A program made the position numbers and the translations under genes. Of a stretch of 64,000 nt of DNA, positions 22,399 to 32,960 are shown in pieces. Position 1 is the stretch's first letter. Each line of letters begins with the position of its first letter. A model generated the notes under the pieces. It did not search any database, had not been told where the DNA came from, and worked only from the letters and a program-made list of their open reading frames with translations. Source of the stretch: Sthenelais limicola (taxonomy: Eukaryota > Annelida > Polychaeta > Phyllodocida > Sigalionidae); the NCBI GenBank assembly GCA_942159475.1, contig OW804094.1, positions 23,163,323-23,227,322 of the forward strand, in the 5' to 3' direction.

Positions 22399-22797
22399 GA
22401 TGTGTTTTAGGAAAATGAGTCATAAGTCAATAGATTTTGACATACTAATATATTTGAAAAAAAGAGATCAAACCGATTCTAATGAATGTAAATATGTCTA
22501 ATAATGTATTTCTAGATTTTAAGTTTGATATTTTTATTTTAGAAAAGAAAGGTTGCCATATTTCTGGGGGTAGTAAACAGTAAAGTAACTAAATATAGTC
22601 CATATAAGGACCTTTAAAACGAAAGGATATATTACATACATTGTCCTGAAATTTGATACATTGATCGATATATATATTATATATATAGGTGATAAGCTTT
22701 CCAAAAATCAGAACATTCCAATAAAGTGATCTTGTAAAATAAACACTTTGAAAAATATCAGTTTTGCGACTTATGACTCATTTTCCTGAAACACATC
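22399..22797. mobile_element. Family D element, copy 5
   Basis: Both ends are clear (GATGTGTTTTAGGAAAATGA, and TGACTCATTTTCCTGAAACA). The flanks AAAAATGT and ACAAATGC may be a decayed 8-bp duplication. Confidence 0.75.
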
Positions 22798-23618
22798 ACA
22801 AATGCATGACAAAGGAACTACAACTGTAAGATATAATAATGAATGCAGTGAATCAGTTAATGGGTAGTTGAACAATTCGCCACAGAGGGCACTAATCTCA
22901 ACAGTCAGTTATAAAAGTCATAAAGGTAACAACGTTGAATGTTCTATTACACTAACACAAGGTATATAGGTTTGCGTGTGAGAGCACGGCGCCGGTGATG
23001 GGTATTTTAATACAACACTCCAAACATGTACCAATATAATCTATAATGGTTTATCATGCTGGTCTGTTAAAATATTTTAAACATGTTATATAACTTACAA
23101 AGTCTAAACTTTGTCCTTTTCTTGCTTGAAAATCTGAAAACGAACTAAATCTATCTAGTAGTTACTTTAATGTCAAATTTGTATAATTTAAATCAGGCTT
23201 GTCTGAGAATATTTGTACTTGATGTATGAAAATGTTAACATGCCATGAATAAAATATTTTAAAAATCAAATCAAATAATAGAATCTCATCATAATTAAGG
23301 TCGAGTCTGTAACTCGATCACCCTGTATGATTTTTGATATAGGAGCTGAATACATGTCTGTCCGAAATTTAATGTGCCGCAGTGCTTAGCTTGTTCCATT
23401 CGATTTGGCATTTATAAATGACAGAATTTTGAATTTTGGTGTTTTTTGCTAAATGTTAACATCGTTGGAATCTGCCTAATCGCATTTTTTTCAAATATTG
23501 TGGTATATCGCAAAATCTATTTGACCATATATGACTCGACTCATCCAAATTTAAATGCCTGCCTAAAAAAAGTTAAATTCATAAACGTATGTTCATAATT
23601 TCACCATTATTGGCTCAT
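22798..23618. other. Mostly unrecognised sequence
   Basis: About 23,190-23,270 resembles 16,690-16,780, with a polyadenylation-like ATGAATAAAATATTTT. No reading frame or repeat end is seen in the rest. Confidence 0.35.
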
Positions 23619-23856
23619 GGGTCAGATTTTCAGTAAATGTACAATTGGCAGATCTACATATCAAGTAAATGCTGCTAAATTACGACTGAAAAATGGTCAA
23701 AACTAGGTATATCTTAGTATATTTGGTATTGAGTTGATTTAAGGGATATGTTTGGTTGTGTTAAACTGAATTTTGAACATCATTATTGTCTTAAATTTGT
23801 GTTATTTGAAAGGATTGCTGAAGACAAATATTGTACATTTTCTGAAAATCTGACCC
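23619..23856 (+). mobile_element. Family A MITE, copy 21 (type c)
   Basis: Ends GGGTCAGATTTTCAGTAAAT and CTGAAAATCTGACCC. TCAT flanks each side. Confidence 0.9.
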
Positions 23857-23919
23857 TCATACAAAGGTCCCATGCATAGTGGGTCCCTATGAAATAAGTC
23901 CTGATACGGTCTTAAGTGG

Positions 23920-25624
23920 GTTATCCACTTGTACGACAAAATGACCACCGACAAAATGGCCACAGGTGACCGACAATCGGTCACCTGTCATCGTCGGTGG
24001 CTGCTGTCGGTGGCTGCTGTCGGTCGGTATTTACCTGTACGACAAAAAGTGGCTTTTTGGTCACCGACAATCGGTCACCTAGGGGTGACCTATTCTATAT
24101 TTTTTGTTTTTAAAGGGTTTTTAAACTACTACCTTATAGACGAGCCAGGTTTCTTATAATTTATACAACTGGTCTCCTTTGTTAATATATATTTCTATCG
24201 CCGATCATATTTGTTAAAGTAATTTATAACGGATTTGCCTCTTCTTTAATTAACTTTGGGTTACTTTTTACTGTGGAAATATGAATACTTTAGTAATGTC
24301 ATTCATATTCATTTATCCAGTTTTAGACATTAAATGATATAATGTTGGTATATGTTATTTCTCACATTTGCTGTCATTTATAATCTCCAACAGACACTAC
24401 TCATTGGGTAACTTCAAAATTTGCAATCAGACTATACAGGCTCTTGTACTACTGTCATCAACTGGATTTATTTGTGAGATTGTTCATATATTGTTGCTAT
24501 TGTTCCTTGATCGATCTCCATATTATTTAATATGGATATTTACCTTCGCCAGGATAATTAGTTAAATCATTAATCCGAATAGATCACATATTTAGTCTGC
24601 TTGAGCAAGAGCTATCCCCAGCAGTACTCACAGGTTGGAAACTTAGAACAGGCAAATGCCGAATATATATGTTTTATTATATTTCCATACATGTATGTTT
24701 TTGTGTATATAATGTTAAAGTAATATAGCGGATTTGCCTGTTCTTTATTTAACTTTGGGTTAATTCTCACTGTGGAAATATGCATACTTTATTAATGTCG
24801 TTTTTATTCATATCTGCTATAACTCTTTTGCATTCTGGCTATACTGGCTCTTGTAATTCTGTGACAAAACTGGATTTATCTATGAGACTTGTCTTATATT
24901 GTTGCTATTGTTCTTTGGTCGATCTCCACGTGCAATTATTTAATAATTTTCCTTCACCACAATTATTAGTTACATTATATACACAAAGAACATGTATGGA
25001 AATATAGTAAAACCTATATTCGGCATATTTAATTAATGAAATATTAAGTTAAATATGTATGCTACAACGTGGTGTAACATACTGTATGATTGGGAGACTT
25101 TTGATGTCGAAATAATCACCAAAGAATACCAATAAATAATTATAAATCACTAGAAATGATACGGAATAAATATACAAATTAATGTCAAACCATTCACCAA
25201 AATCAGGGACCTGCAAATCACGCACAAATCAAAAATATTCAGTAAAAATGACTATAATTATACATAAATCGATAGAAATGAACAAAATAAAATTAGTTCT
25301 AAGGTACAAATATACTCCAGACTATTCACATATGTCAAACGAAGGTATCCAAGGTCGTAACAACCCTCAGTATGGCCATAAATACATGTTAGGAAAAAAA
25401 TTAAAATTGGTAGGTGACCGACAATCAGTCACCCTCCCGACAATAATGTAAATTTACATTATTGTCGGGAGGGGGTCACGACAACCCACCGACGAAAACG
25501 AAGAGGGTGACCGATTGTCGGTCACCTGGTGACCGATTGTTGGTCGCCCGGTATCCACTTGACCGATTGTCGGTGACCCCTAGTGACCGATTGTCGGTGA
25601 CCGTTTGTTGTGCAAGTGGATAAC
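23920..25624. mobile_element. Element G: ~1.7 kb with clustered subterminal palindromes
   Basis: The ends GTTATCCACTTGTACGACAAA and its diverged complement are inverted repeats. Just inside both ends are several copies of a palindromic motif, GTGACCGACAATCGGTCAC or variants (23,965-23,985; 24,059-24,079; 25,413-25,433; four more across 25,505-25,608). Such subterminal arrays usually bind the cognate transposase. No transposase is encoded; the interior is a diverged duplication (about 24,213-24,567 and 24,707-24,985). The superfamily is unknown. Confidence 0.65.
25432..25473. repeat. 42-bp perfect palindrome inside element G
   Basis: Two 21-base perfectly complementary arms centred between 25,452 and 25,453, with no loop. 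The half-site begins CCCTCCCGACAATAATG. It lies among the subterminal palindromes. Confidence 0.85.
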
Positions 25625-25682
25625 GGGCTTTATGATCTATTGTGTAGAATTGTCATAGTAAACATATTTATAAATATTTATC

Positions 25683-25687
25683 GTATT
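25683..25687. other. Target-site duplication GTATT (left)
   Basis: Identical to GTATT at 42,251-42,255 directly after the 3' LTR. It defines the insertion site of the LTR element. Confidence 0.9.
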
Positions 25688-25707
25688 TGTAGTGGGTTTG
25701 GGTATCA

Positions 25708-25713
25708 TATAAG
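25708..25713 (+). promoter_or_regulatory. TATA-like box in 5' LTR
   Basis: TATAAG lies about 20 bp into the LTR, a plausible core promoter for the genomic RNA. The same sequence is in the 3' LTR. Confidence 0.4.
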
Positions 25714-26069
25714 AAGGTCTGGGACATTTAGTGTCCAGTTTTACTGTTGTGTGGTGCTGTCCGCTGAGGTTGGTACGCTTGTACTAACCCAGTGGGCAGT
25801 ACCGGCTTATATTACCAGTTTTACCTTTCTAGGAAGAAGTTTTCCTATTATTCTTATATCACCTTTTATGTATGTCATTCGTTATGCTTCTATTACAAAC
25901 CTCTTGTACCATGCTGTTGTATGTAACATCCGTGAGAAAGGTTATTATTCCTTTGGTTATGTTCATCGACCGGCGGATAAGACACCATAGCTGTGTTGGT
26001 GTAGGATTAACGAGGTGGCTAGACCATCTCGACTGGTCAAGTCGTTGGGGAGATTGCCCTGTGAAAGCT

Positions 26070-26075
26070 AATAAA
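26070..26075 (+). terminator. AATAAA polyadenylation signal in LTR
   Basis: Within GCTAATAAAAGCTGTG. The copy at 42,168-42,173 in the 3' LTR would be the working signal. Confidence 0.55.
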
Positions 26076-26154
26076 AGCTGTGCAGAAGGTTTATCCTAGT
26101 TTGAGTCTTTTATCGGCGTAGTAGAGCGGATCGAATCCGAAAGATCACTACAAT

Positions 26155-26166
26155 TGGTGCCGTGAC
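26155..26166 (+). other. Primer-binding site, tRNA-His type
   Basis: TGGTGCCGTGAC starts 2 bp after the 5' LTR. Its complement, GTCACGGCACCA, equals the 3' acceptor end of animal tRNA-His including CCA. Established knowledge: minus-strand synthesis primes from a tRNA 3' end here. The match to tRNA-His is from my memory of that tRNA's acceptor stem. Confidence 0.7.
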
Positions 26167-26253
26167 CAAAGCTCACCGCGGGGCAAATCTTCTGTAGGTG
26201 AACTAGATTCATTTCTGAGTTCCAAGATATATTTTCCGAGTAAAATAAAAAGT

Positions 26254-28269
26254 ATGGCAGCCGCTAAACCTTTGGTAGACGTTGCTACTCAGATTCAGGA
26301 CAACCTGGCTAGATCTCGGATTGCTTCCCCGGAGGGAGGTGATCTAGTTGGCATTGGAGCAAGGCGGAAAACCGCTCCGCCAAGTGTGAAATCGCCTGAT
26401 TCTGTTCCGAAAGGACCAGGAACTCAAGGTGATGCTGGGCTTGACCTATGGGGTTACCGTGATCCGCCTAAAAATACGGATTCAGAAGACGAGATAGAAA
26501 TATCTACGTTGCGAGCTCAGGTGTTGAGTTGGAAAAGAGCCTACTCCAACTCTCAGCAGCAGCTTGTAATGATGCGTCAGTCTGTTGATCAGTTGACTGA
26601 TCAGAACGCGGGTTTACAGGGAACCCTAGATGAAATTTCGAAGGATGCTTCTGCTACCACTAGGGAGCTAAGAGCGGAGAATGAGAAATTAAGAGCAGAG
26701 GCATCGCGGGTAGACGATTTGTCAAGGCTGCACAACCATCTGCTAGATTCCGAAGCGGATTTAGCAGAGAAGCTTGCTCTGTCTATGACACCTCTAAAGA
26801 TAATCCAGCCAGCAACCTCGACGTTTCATGATGCGGGTGCTGGCCCGGGTTACCAGGAAGGAGACTCCTACAAACTCTTGACTCCGAGACATTTCGGAGC
26901 TCAAAGGCAGGTTACTATAAGAGAGCCTGCAGCTGTAGCAGAGTCCTCTCCTAAAGATGAGGGGGAGAAGATAGTTGAGCTAGGTGGTATGTCTAGCATT
27001 AAGAGGCCTGCTACTCCTAAAAGCAACTCTTATGTGCGCGGACATGTGGTTAACGAAACCTATGTCCGAAAAGATCCGGTGGGTACTACACCTCCAGTGG
27101 TTGTTACGCCCAGAGCATCGGTTCACTCCACTACAGGGACTGATCCGGATGGTCTACGTACTACTACTGTGTGTGTACCAACTGGTATGCACTCTCAGTC
27201 GTTGACCTTGCTTCCGGCGGGTCCCCAGAAATCTGCGTATGGAAATAAGTCATTGGTGCAAGGCCTGACTTATGCAGGACCGGACCCAGCTGATACCCAT
27301 TTCTCGTACACGTTCTATACTGACGAAGAACATATCAGCCCACGACTGGGAACAATCAGATTGTGGGATTCCACTAAAGACACTTGGCTTCACCATTTGG
27401 CTGAGATGAAGGTTGTGGCCGAAGCTCACAACTGGACGGACGCTATGTTCGTGAGGCAGCTAAAGAGTAGTTGCAGGCGTCAGATTGCGGAGTTAGGAGA
27501 ATTACCCCAGGGGGTTACTCTGCCTGAACTTGTGGCGCATATGGACGCCAACTATGGTGAACACTCCAGGGAGAAGAGGGAGGCGGAATTATTTAAATGT
27601 CGCCAAACTCCTCGCCAGAACGGTCGCGCATTTGCTAATGAGGTAGCAAAGAGGGCTAGGTATGCCTTTGGTACGGTGATGGATAGCACCTCACGTACCA
27701 TGGGTATCCGAACCTTTTTGAAGGGACTTTCTGACCCGAAGCAGGCACTTTGGATTAGGTTCAAGCAGCCTAATGATCTAAATGATTGCGCTCACTGGTC
27801 AGAAGTCTATGAGAGCTGCACTCAGGATGTGGATTCTGTGACTCTTCAAGAAATTAGTGTAGAGTCCCATAACTCTAGGACCTCACCTGCGTCCGCTGCT
27901 CCTAGCGGACTTGGTGAGAAGAAAGTTAATGCCAGAGCCATAGCCCAAGTAACGGAACTATTGGAGAAGTCCTCACTGGTTGAGTCCGGACCAATTTCGG
28001 ATGATGTCAGTGAAGTGATTGTGCAGGCGTTGTAGGCTTGGCAACAACGAAAAACGGCCGCGCCGGGTGCTGATTCGGCCACTCCCTCCTACGGAGGTGG
28101 ACGTGGTAGGTTCAGGCGCTGGAAACCGACAAGTCGAGAATGCTGGTTCTGTAGTGAGGAGGGGCATTTCAACTCAGCTTGCCCCAGAAGACTAGCTCTT
28201 CTTGGATTGGTCCCGAAGGAAGATGGTGTTGCTTCCAAGCCTTCGGGAAACGCGGCGAGACCCTCATAA
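26254..28269 (+). CDS. gag polyprotein, with an in-frame TAG
   Basis: The structural protein that assembles the retrotransposon particle and packages RNA. The ATG at 26,254 begins a frame open to a TAG at 28,033-28,035 (codon 594), then open again to TAA at 28,267-28,269. Residues about 80-175 are a Glu/Leu/Arg-rich coiled coil. Residues about 365-525 (from RLWDSTKDTWLHHLAEMK) look like a Ty3-type capsid helical region. After the TAG is an Arg/Gly-rich stretch and a CCHC knuckle, C630-x2-C-x4-H-x4-C643, for RNA binding. Without suppression of the TAG, gag would lack its nucleocapsid. The TAG may be a point mutation or programmed readthrough; its context recurs at 28,371. Confidence 0.85.
28245..28251 (+). 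promoter_or_regulatory. -1 ribosomal frameshift site G_GGA_AAC
   Basis: The heptamer lies in the correct phase for gag (TCG GGA AAC), 15 nt before the gag stop. The pol frame is -1 to gag and open from 28,155. A 7-nt spacer is followed by GACCC (28,259-28,263), which can pair with GGGTC (28,282-28,286) as a stimulatory stem. G_GGA_AAC is an established slippery heptamer in retroviral gag-pro frameshifting. Confidence 0.7.
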
Positions 28270-28379
28270 GGAGCGAGGTGGGGGTCGGGAAAAGGGCGCT
28301 TCACGGTACCACAGTCCGAAGTGAAGCTGTGAGTAGTGCAGAAATTGGCGGGCGGGCCCAGGCACCAGCTAATACGTTG

Positions 28380-28382
28380 TAG
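28380..28382 (+). other. In-frame TAG in pol with context matching the gag TAG
   Basis: The 20-nt context CGTTGTAGGCTT-NN-CAACAA is shared with 28,028-28,047, although the two TAGs lie in different frames. It is listed separately because it decides whether gag-pro-pol can be read through. Confidence 0.7.
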
Positions 28383-31035
28383 GCTTCACAACAAGGTGAA
28401 CCCCTTCCGAAAACTGGAGATTCGCGATCGTTGCCGGACGGTAAAGCCTTGTCACAAGGCCATGTGCTTTGTGATGACTCGGATTCTACCTCGGATGTGA
28501 GGTGGGGGCAATCCGGGTTCCAAGCTGAACAAGATCAGATTGTGTTGGTCAAGGGCGGAGCAACTAAATCAGCTCAAGTTCAGAAGGTTTCTGTACACGA
28601 ACAGGGAACTTTGGAGATCCCTACCAAATTGTTGGTACGGGAGAGATGGTATGCCCCTGTAACGATGGATGGGGAAACTGGCAGCTTTCTGGTTGATCCT
28701 GGTGCTACTACTAGTTTGATCACCAGAAGGTTCTATGAATCCCTTCCAAATCCACCACCAATGACGGCGGTACGAATGGTGTGTGCGATGGGAGATGGAA
28801 CACCCATTGTTACATATGGGAGCGTGCTTTGTCCGTTGCTAGTTGGCGACCGGACATATATGATTACTTGTCTCGTGGTCAGTGGTCTGAAAGGCCCTGA
28901 AAGCGGGATATTAGGTGCGGATTTCTATTATGTGCACCGATGTAATCTAGATTGGTCAGGAACTTTCTTCTTGGACAATTATGGGTCTTCCGTAACTTGT
29001 AAGTTATGGAAAAAACCCGTTAGCAGAATTGAAAGTTCCTCTGTTAATGCGGTTCAAGTTGAGGATGAAATTGTGGGGAGAGAGGTGAAGCTGCTTAAGA
29101 CAGTTATCCTCAAACCCAAAGCAGTTACGTTGGCCAGACTTGACATTGACAGTGGCTCAGTCGCAGTTGAAGGAATGATGTTCGAGCCAGACCAACGATT
29201 GTTGAAAGATCTAGCCTTGGGCAGCCTGAATACCTATGTACCAGGTGACGGTTCTCCGGCCGTGGTGGCTTTCTCCAATCCGACCGGTCGCACGTTGAAA
29301 ATTAAGAGAAATAGGGTGGTTGGCAGAGTATTTGAAGTTGCTTTGGTAGCTCAAGATTCTCTGTCTGACGATGGGGAGAATGAGGAGATGATTAGGGAAG
29401 CAATCATTAATTCAATACAGGTGCTGGAGTCTCCTGTTGCGGATGATGACCTGATCGCTCCTACTCTTCCTATTCCGGCCACTCCGGAGTGTCCACTGAC
29501 AAAGATGGTTGACGATTCTGACTTGTCCGAAGTCCAAGAAAAACGAAATGCTCTAGATCTCTTGGAGGAATTCCGTTGCTGCTTCTCCCTGCCGGGGGAT
29601 AAAGCTTTGGGATGTACTCATAAGGTCCGTCATGTTATTGATACCGGCGATGCTTGCCCGATCAAACAAGCATATAGACGGATTCCAGTTGCTAAACGTG
29701 ATAAAGCGGAGGCAGAAATCTGGAAGATGTATAGAGAAGGCCGAATTGAGCATAGCAGTAGCCCTTGGGGAGCTCCTATTGTTATGGTGGCCAAGAAGGA
29801 CGGGACACAGCGTTTCTGTGTAGATTATCGTCAGTTGAACTCCGTCACGATCAAAGACAGTTTTCCTCTGCCTAGGATTGATGAGTGTGTCGAGGCTCTT
29901 GGTGGGAACCAATGGTTTTGCACACTTGATCTTGAAAGCGGATATTGGCAGGTGGCTATGGATGAGGCTAGCAAGGAAAAGACTGCTTTCCTCTCCAGTG
30001 TGGGCTTGTTCCAGTTCAAAGTTATGGCTTTCGGACTGTGCAATGCTCCGGCTACCTTCCAACGTATGATGGACACCATGCTGGACGGACTCAAATGGAA
30101 GTCATGTTTGGTTTACCTGGATGACATTGTGGTTTTTGGAAAGACACTTGATGAGTGTCTCCATAACCTCAGGCTTGTTCTTGAAAGAATCAAAGACTAT
30201 GGCTTGAGATTGAAGCCGAAGAAGTGTGAATTCTTCCGTCGGCGAGTTGAATACCTGGGCCGGATTGTTTCTGGTAAAGGTATTCAAGCCAATCCGAAGC
30301 AAATTGAGAAAGTCCAGAATTGGCCAGTCCCCACAAATGCCAAGGAAGTTAGACAGTTTATTGGGTTTGCTTCCTACTATAGGGAGTTCCAGCCCAATTT
30401 TGGTGAAATTGTCTCTCCTTTGCAGGACATTGTGACGGCTGCATGTAAGGATAAGCGCTATACCAGACCTATAGTGTGGACTCCGCAGTGTCAGGCTGCA
30501 TTTAGCAAGGTCAAGGAATTGCTGACCACAGCTCCAGTGCTTGGATACCCCCGGAAGGTGGGAGATTTCATTTTAGACACTGATGCAAGTGGTTTTGGAA
30601 TGGCCGGAATCCTCTCACAGATACAGGATGGGCGTGAAGTTGTCTTGGGTTATGCCAGTAATAGTTTTTCTAAGGCTCAGAAGAACTACTGTGCTACGAA
30701 ACGCGAGCTACTTGCTGTCCTGACGTATTTAAAGAAATTCAGACATTACCTTCTGGGTAATAGGAATTTCTATGTGAGGACGAATCATGCCTCTCTCCGC
30801 TGGTTGCTAAATTTTAAGGATCCGACAGACATGCTTGCTAGATGGCTAACTAGGGGTCATTCAAAAATTATGTAACGCTTTTTTTGACCAAAATTGACCC
30901 CCACCCCCCCCCCTCCGTAACGCTGCATAACACTTCATCATACACCCCCTTGGTGTTACATAACACGAGATTGACCCCCCCCCTTCCCATGGCAATTGAA
31001 AACCCCAGTCAGATAAATGTTTCTGCATTACTTTA

Positions 31036-31844
31036 ATGAATTTATACTCATGAAATAAATGGTGATGATAAACTTGAGCAGAAGAAATTTGCTCATCCTG
31101 GGCAAGTTTTAGCAGACATATGGTCAGAAACAGTGATAGTTGGGCATCCAACAATAGCTGAGTATATTGAACCAGAAGAACATGTTCCTGAAATTATCAA
31201 AAGAAGTCAGCTCTGGTATGATCCGCATGTACAGGAAAGTCAATACTTCTTACAGATCGTAAAATGCTCTGACAGGGGCTGTTGTAGTCAGCCAAGAAGT
31301 TCTTACTTTTCCCTGATCAGGAACAGATTCATACCACCTCCTCTTTCCTTTGCACAGACAAAAGATGGCCTTTGTTGCTCTTTAGAGGACCCACATGCAA
31401 CCTTTCCATCTTTTTGTCAACCTGGCTCTTGACAAAAATGTTCTCCCTGCTCGTTCTCTGAAAAGTTTTCCCAAAGGGCTACCATATGATTATGCCTGCC
31501 CTAAGCTTCAAAACGAGTTACAAAAAAGGATATGTAGGGCATGTGGGAAGTACTTTGCATCTGTAAAATCCTTAACCTCCCATGCAAAATGTTGTACTTC
31601 CAAGTCAGCATCAACGATTGTGCCAACTAAACGTGTTCGTTCTCAACGTTTAGCTGCGAAAAGACAGAGGGAGTTGATGTGTGTGTTGCAATACATGGAA
31701 ACCAAAGAATTCGAATGGCATGATCAAGAGGACATAGACATGGATGGACTGGAGGTCCCCAAAGACGTGGTGGTTAAAGGCGGTACGCCTATCCTACCAG
31801 TAGGAGTCAGGCATTCAGTTTGGTGTGAAATCAGCAAAAAGTAA
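31036..31844 (+). pseudogene. Unrecognised Cys-rich/zinc-finger protein fragment in Z (outer copy)
   Basis: Two overlapping frames, 31,036-31,432 (no ATG) and 31,395-31,844 (+1 relative), look like one gene broken by a frameshift or joined by splicing. The first carries a Cys patch (IVKCSDRGCC). The second carries C-x2-C-x12-H-x3-C (CRACGKYFASVKSLTSHAKC, a C2HC finger), then a basic stretch and an acidic tail. I do not recognise the family, and no DDE or GIY catalytic pattern is visible. It may be an accessory DNA-binding protein of the transposon or captured sequence. Confidence 0.55.
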
Positions 31845-32957
31845 AAGTATTGTGTTCTATTCATGTAAAGGGCCTAAACTTTAAACCAAGATTCATGATT
31901 TGTTGCATAGGTCTTCTGTCCATATCAGTTATCTAGTTAGTTATTTGACTTTATTGGAGTATGTTATAAAAGTTAAGAGTGAATAGTGAAGAACAGATGT
32001 GAGTTAAGAGTGAAGAACATTATGCTATAAAATACTGATGTGTACTTGTATATGAATACTGATTTTCTGAGTACCATTTTTGCTACCTAGTCTAATTTTT
32101 ATTCCTAGTCTTATTTGTGCTATGCTCTTGGAAACTAGTATGATAGATATGGTGCTCGACGAGAGGTGACCAAAAACCGCATTGAGAAAGGCGGTGCGCA
32201 GCAGGCATATTTCGAATCCTTCTGTCGCCCCGGGCCTTCACAGCCATGGCTGTGAAGGCACCTTCCACATCTCAACCTGGCCGCGTCGTTTTCCTATTAA
32301 ACATACCGATAGCCGACATCCTTACCCAGAAATCGCAACGATAGGATGTCCTCTGCAAGTTTTGTCCGAAGAAATAATTAATCTACGCTATAAAATAGAT
32401 TTTCCGCTGTAAAATAGATATTCCTATACTATTCCTATGGGAATCCTATGGGGATGCGTTGGCACGTTTGCGCCACCACGTTGGAGCCCTAAGGGAACCA
32501 CTGTGCCAACTGCACCCATTCCCGGAACTCACGTTTACGCTGATAAACATAACCGGCAAATGGGATATATTCGAAATGGATAGCTTGTTGACAACATGTA
32601 TTTAAAGGGCGGGTAGCGTAGATGTACACAGTACGTCTACGGTATTTAATACTAAATCAAATGCATATTGTAGGTAGGAGGGACAGAGCGAGCTAGGGTG
32701 GGTGGATGGGTTGTATTTCCGATTCAAAACAACCAAACAAAAGCAATACCGAAACGGTAGTAGTAGTACACTAAAGCATGTACACAAATAAATCACCCCA
32801 AAGGGCCTAAACCGGTTTGATACTTCTGGATACATTCTTAGATACTCATTTGTTTGTTGCAGAGCTGACTGTCACTGTTCATGTTGGCATTTTCAGATGT
32901 ACTAAACATGTTACATTTCAATAAACTGGTTTGACATAGATCTATGCAATTTTAGTA
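31845..32957. other. Non-coding 3' part of Z, outer copy
   Basis: No convincing reading frame. It contains a 26-bp perfect palindrome at 32,234-32,259 (half GCCTTCACAGCCA) and a run of ATTCCTATG-type repeats near 32,420. It is mirrored at 33,157-34,269. Confidence 0.5.
32234..32259. repeat. 26-bp perfect palindrome within Z
   Basis: Half-site GCCTTCACAGCCA, no loop. The mirror copy is at 33,855-33,880. It could be a binding site or a cruciform. Confidence 0.8.
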
Positions 32958-32960
32958 TAA

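Larger units (their letters stand above)
25688..26152 (+). repeat. 5' LTR (465 bp)
   Basis: It begins TGTAGTG and ends CACTACA, the inverted TG...CA ends expected of LTRs. It differs from the 3' LTR at about four positions, all transitions, in its last third. It contains a TATAAG box and an AATAAA signal. Confidence 0.95.
28155..30852 (+). pseudogene. pol: protease, reverse transcriptase, RNase H (interrupted)
   Basis: The enzymatic polyprotein. The frame is open from 28,155 except for a TAG at 28,380-28,382, and is uninterrupted from 28,383 to the insertion at 30,853. Numbering from 28,431: protease with DPGA at 89-92 (the usual motif is D-T/S-G-A); RT from about 400, with FCVDYRQLN, LDLESGYWQ, FGLCNAPATFQ and catalytic YLDD at 562-565; RNase H with DTDAS at 716-720 and KRELLAVL. 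Near its end TNHASLRW replaces the usual T-D-H. The first 15 or so residues after ARWLT come from the inserted transposon. Integrase, which should follow, is absent. The RT is well preserved but the protein cannot be complete. Confidence 0.92.

Noticed and set aside
25610..26099. 126-codon frame and the identical one at 41,639-42,088
   Set aside because: They lie within the LTRs and are present twice because the LTRs are repeats; no start context or domain.
30861..31154. 97-codon minus-strand frame at the Z end
   Set aside because: It spans the inverted terminus and a C-run that differs between the Z copies, which alters its C terminus; not coding.
32200..32220. TTCGAATCC, resembling a tRNA T-loop
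   Set aside because: No acceptor, D or anticodon stems can be drawn around it.
32602..32835. 77-codon frame in Z (mirrored at 33,279-33,512)
   Set aside because: Duplicated only because Z is duplicated. It is antisense to the Z protein fragments and has no recognisable motif.
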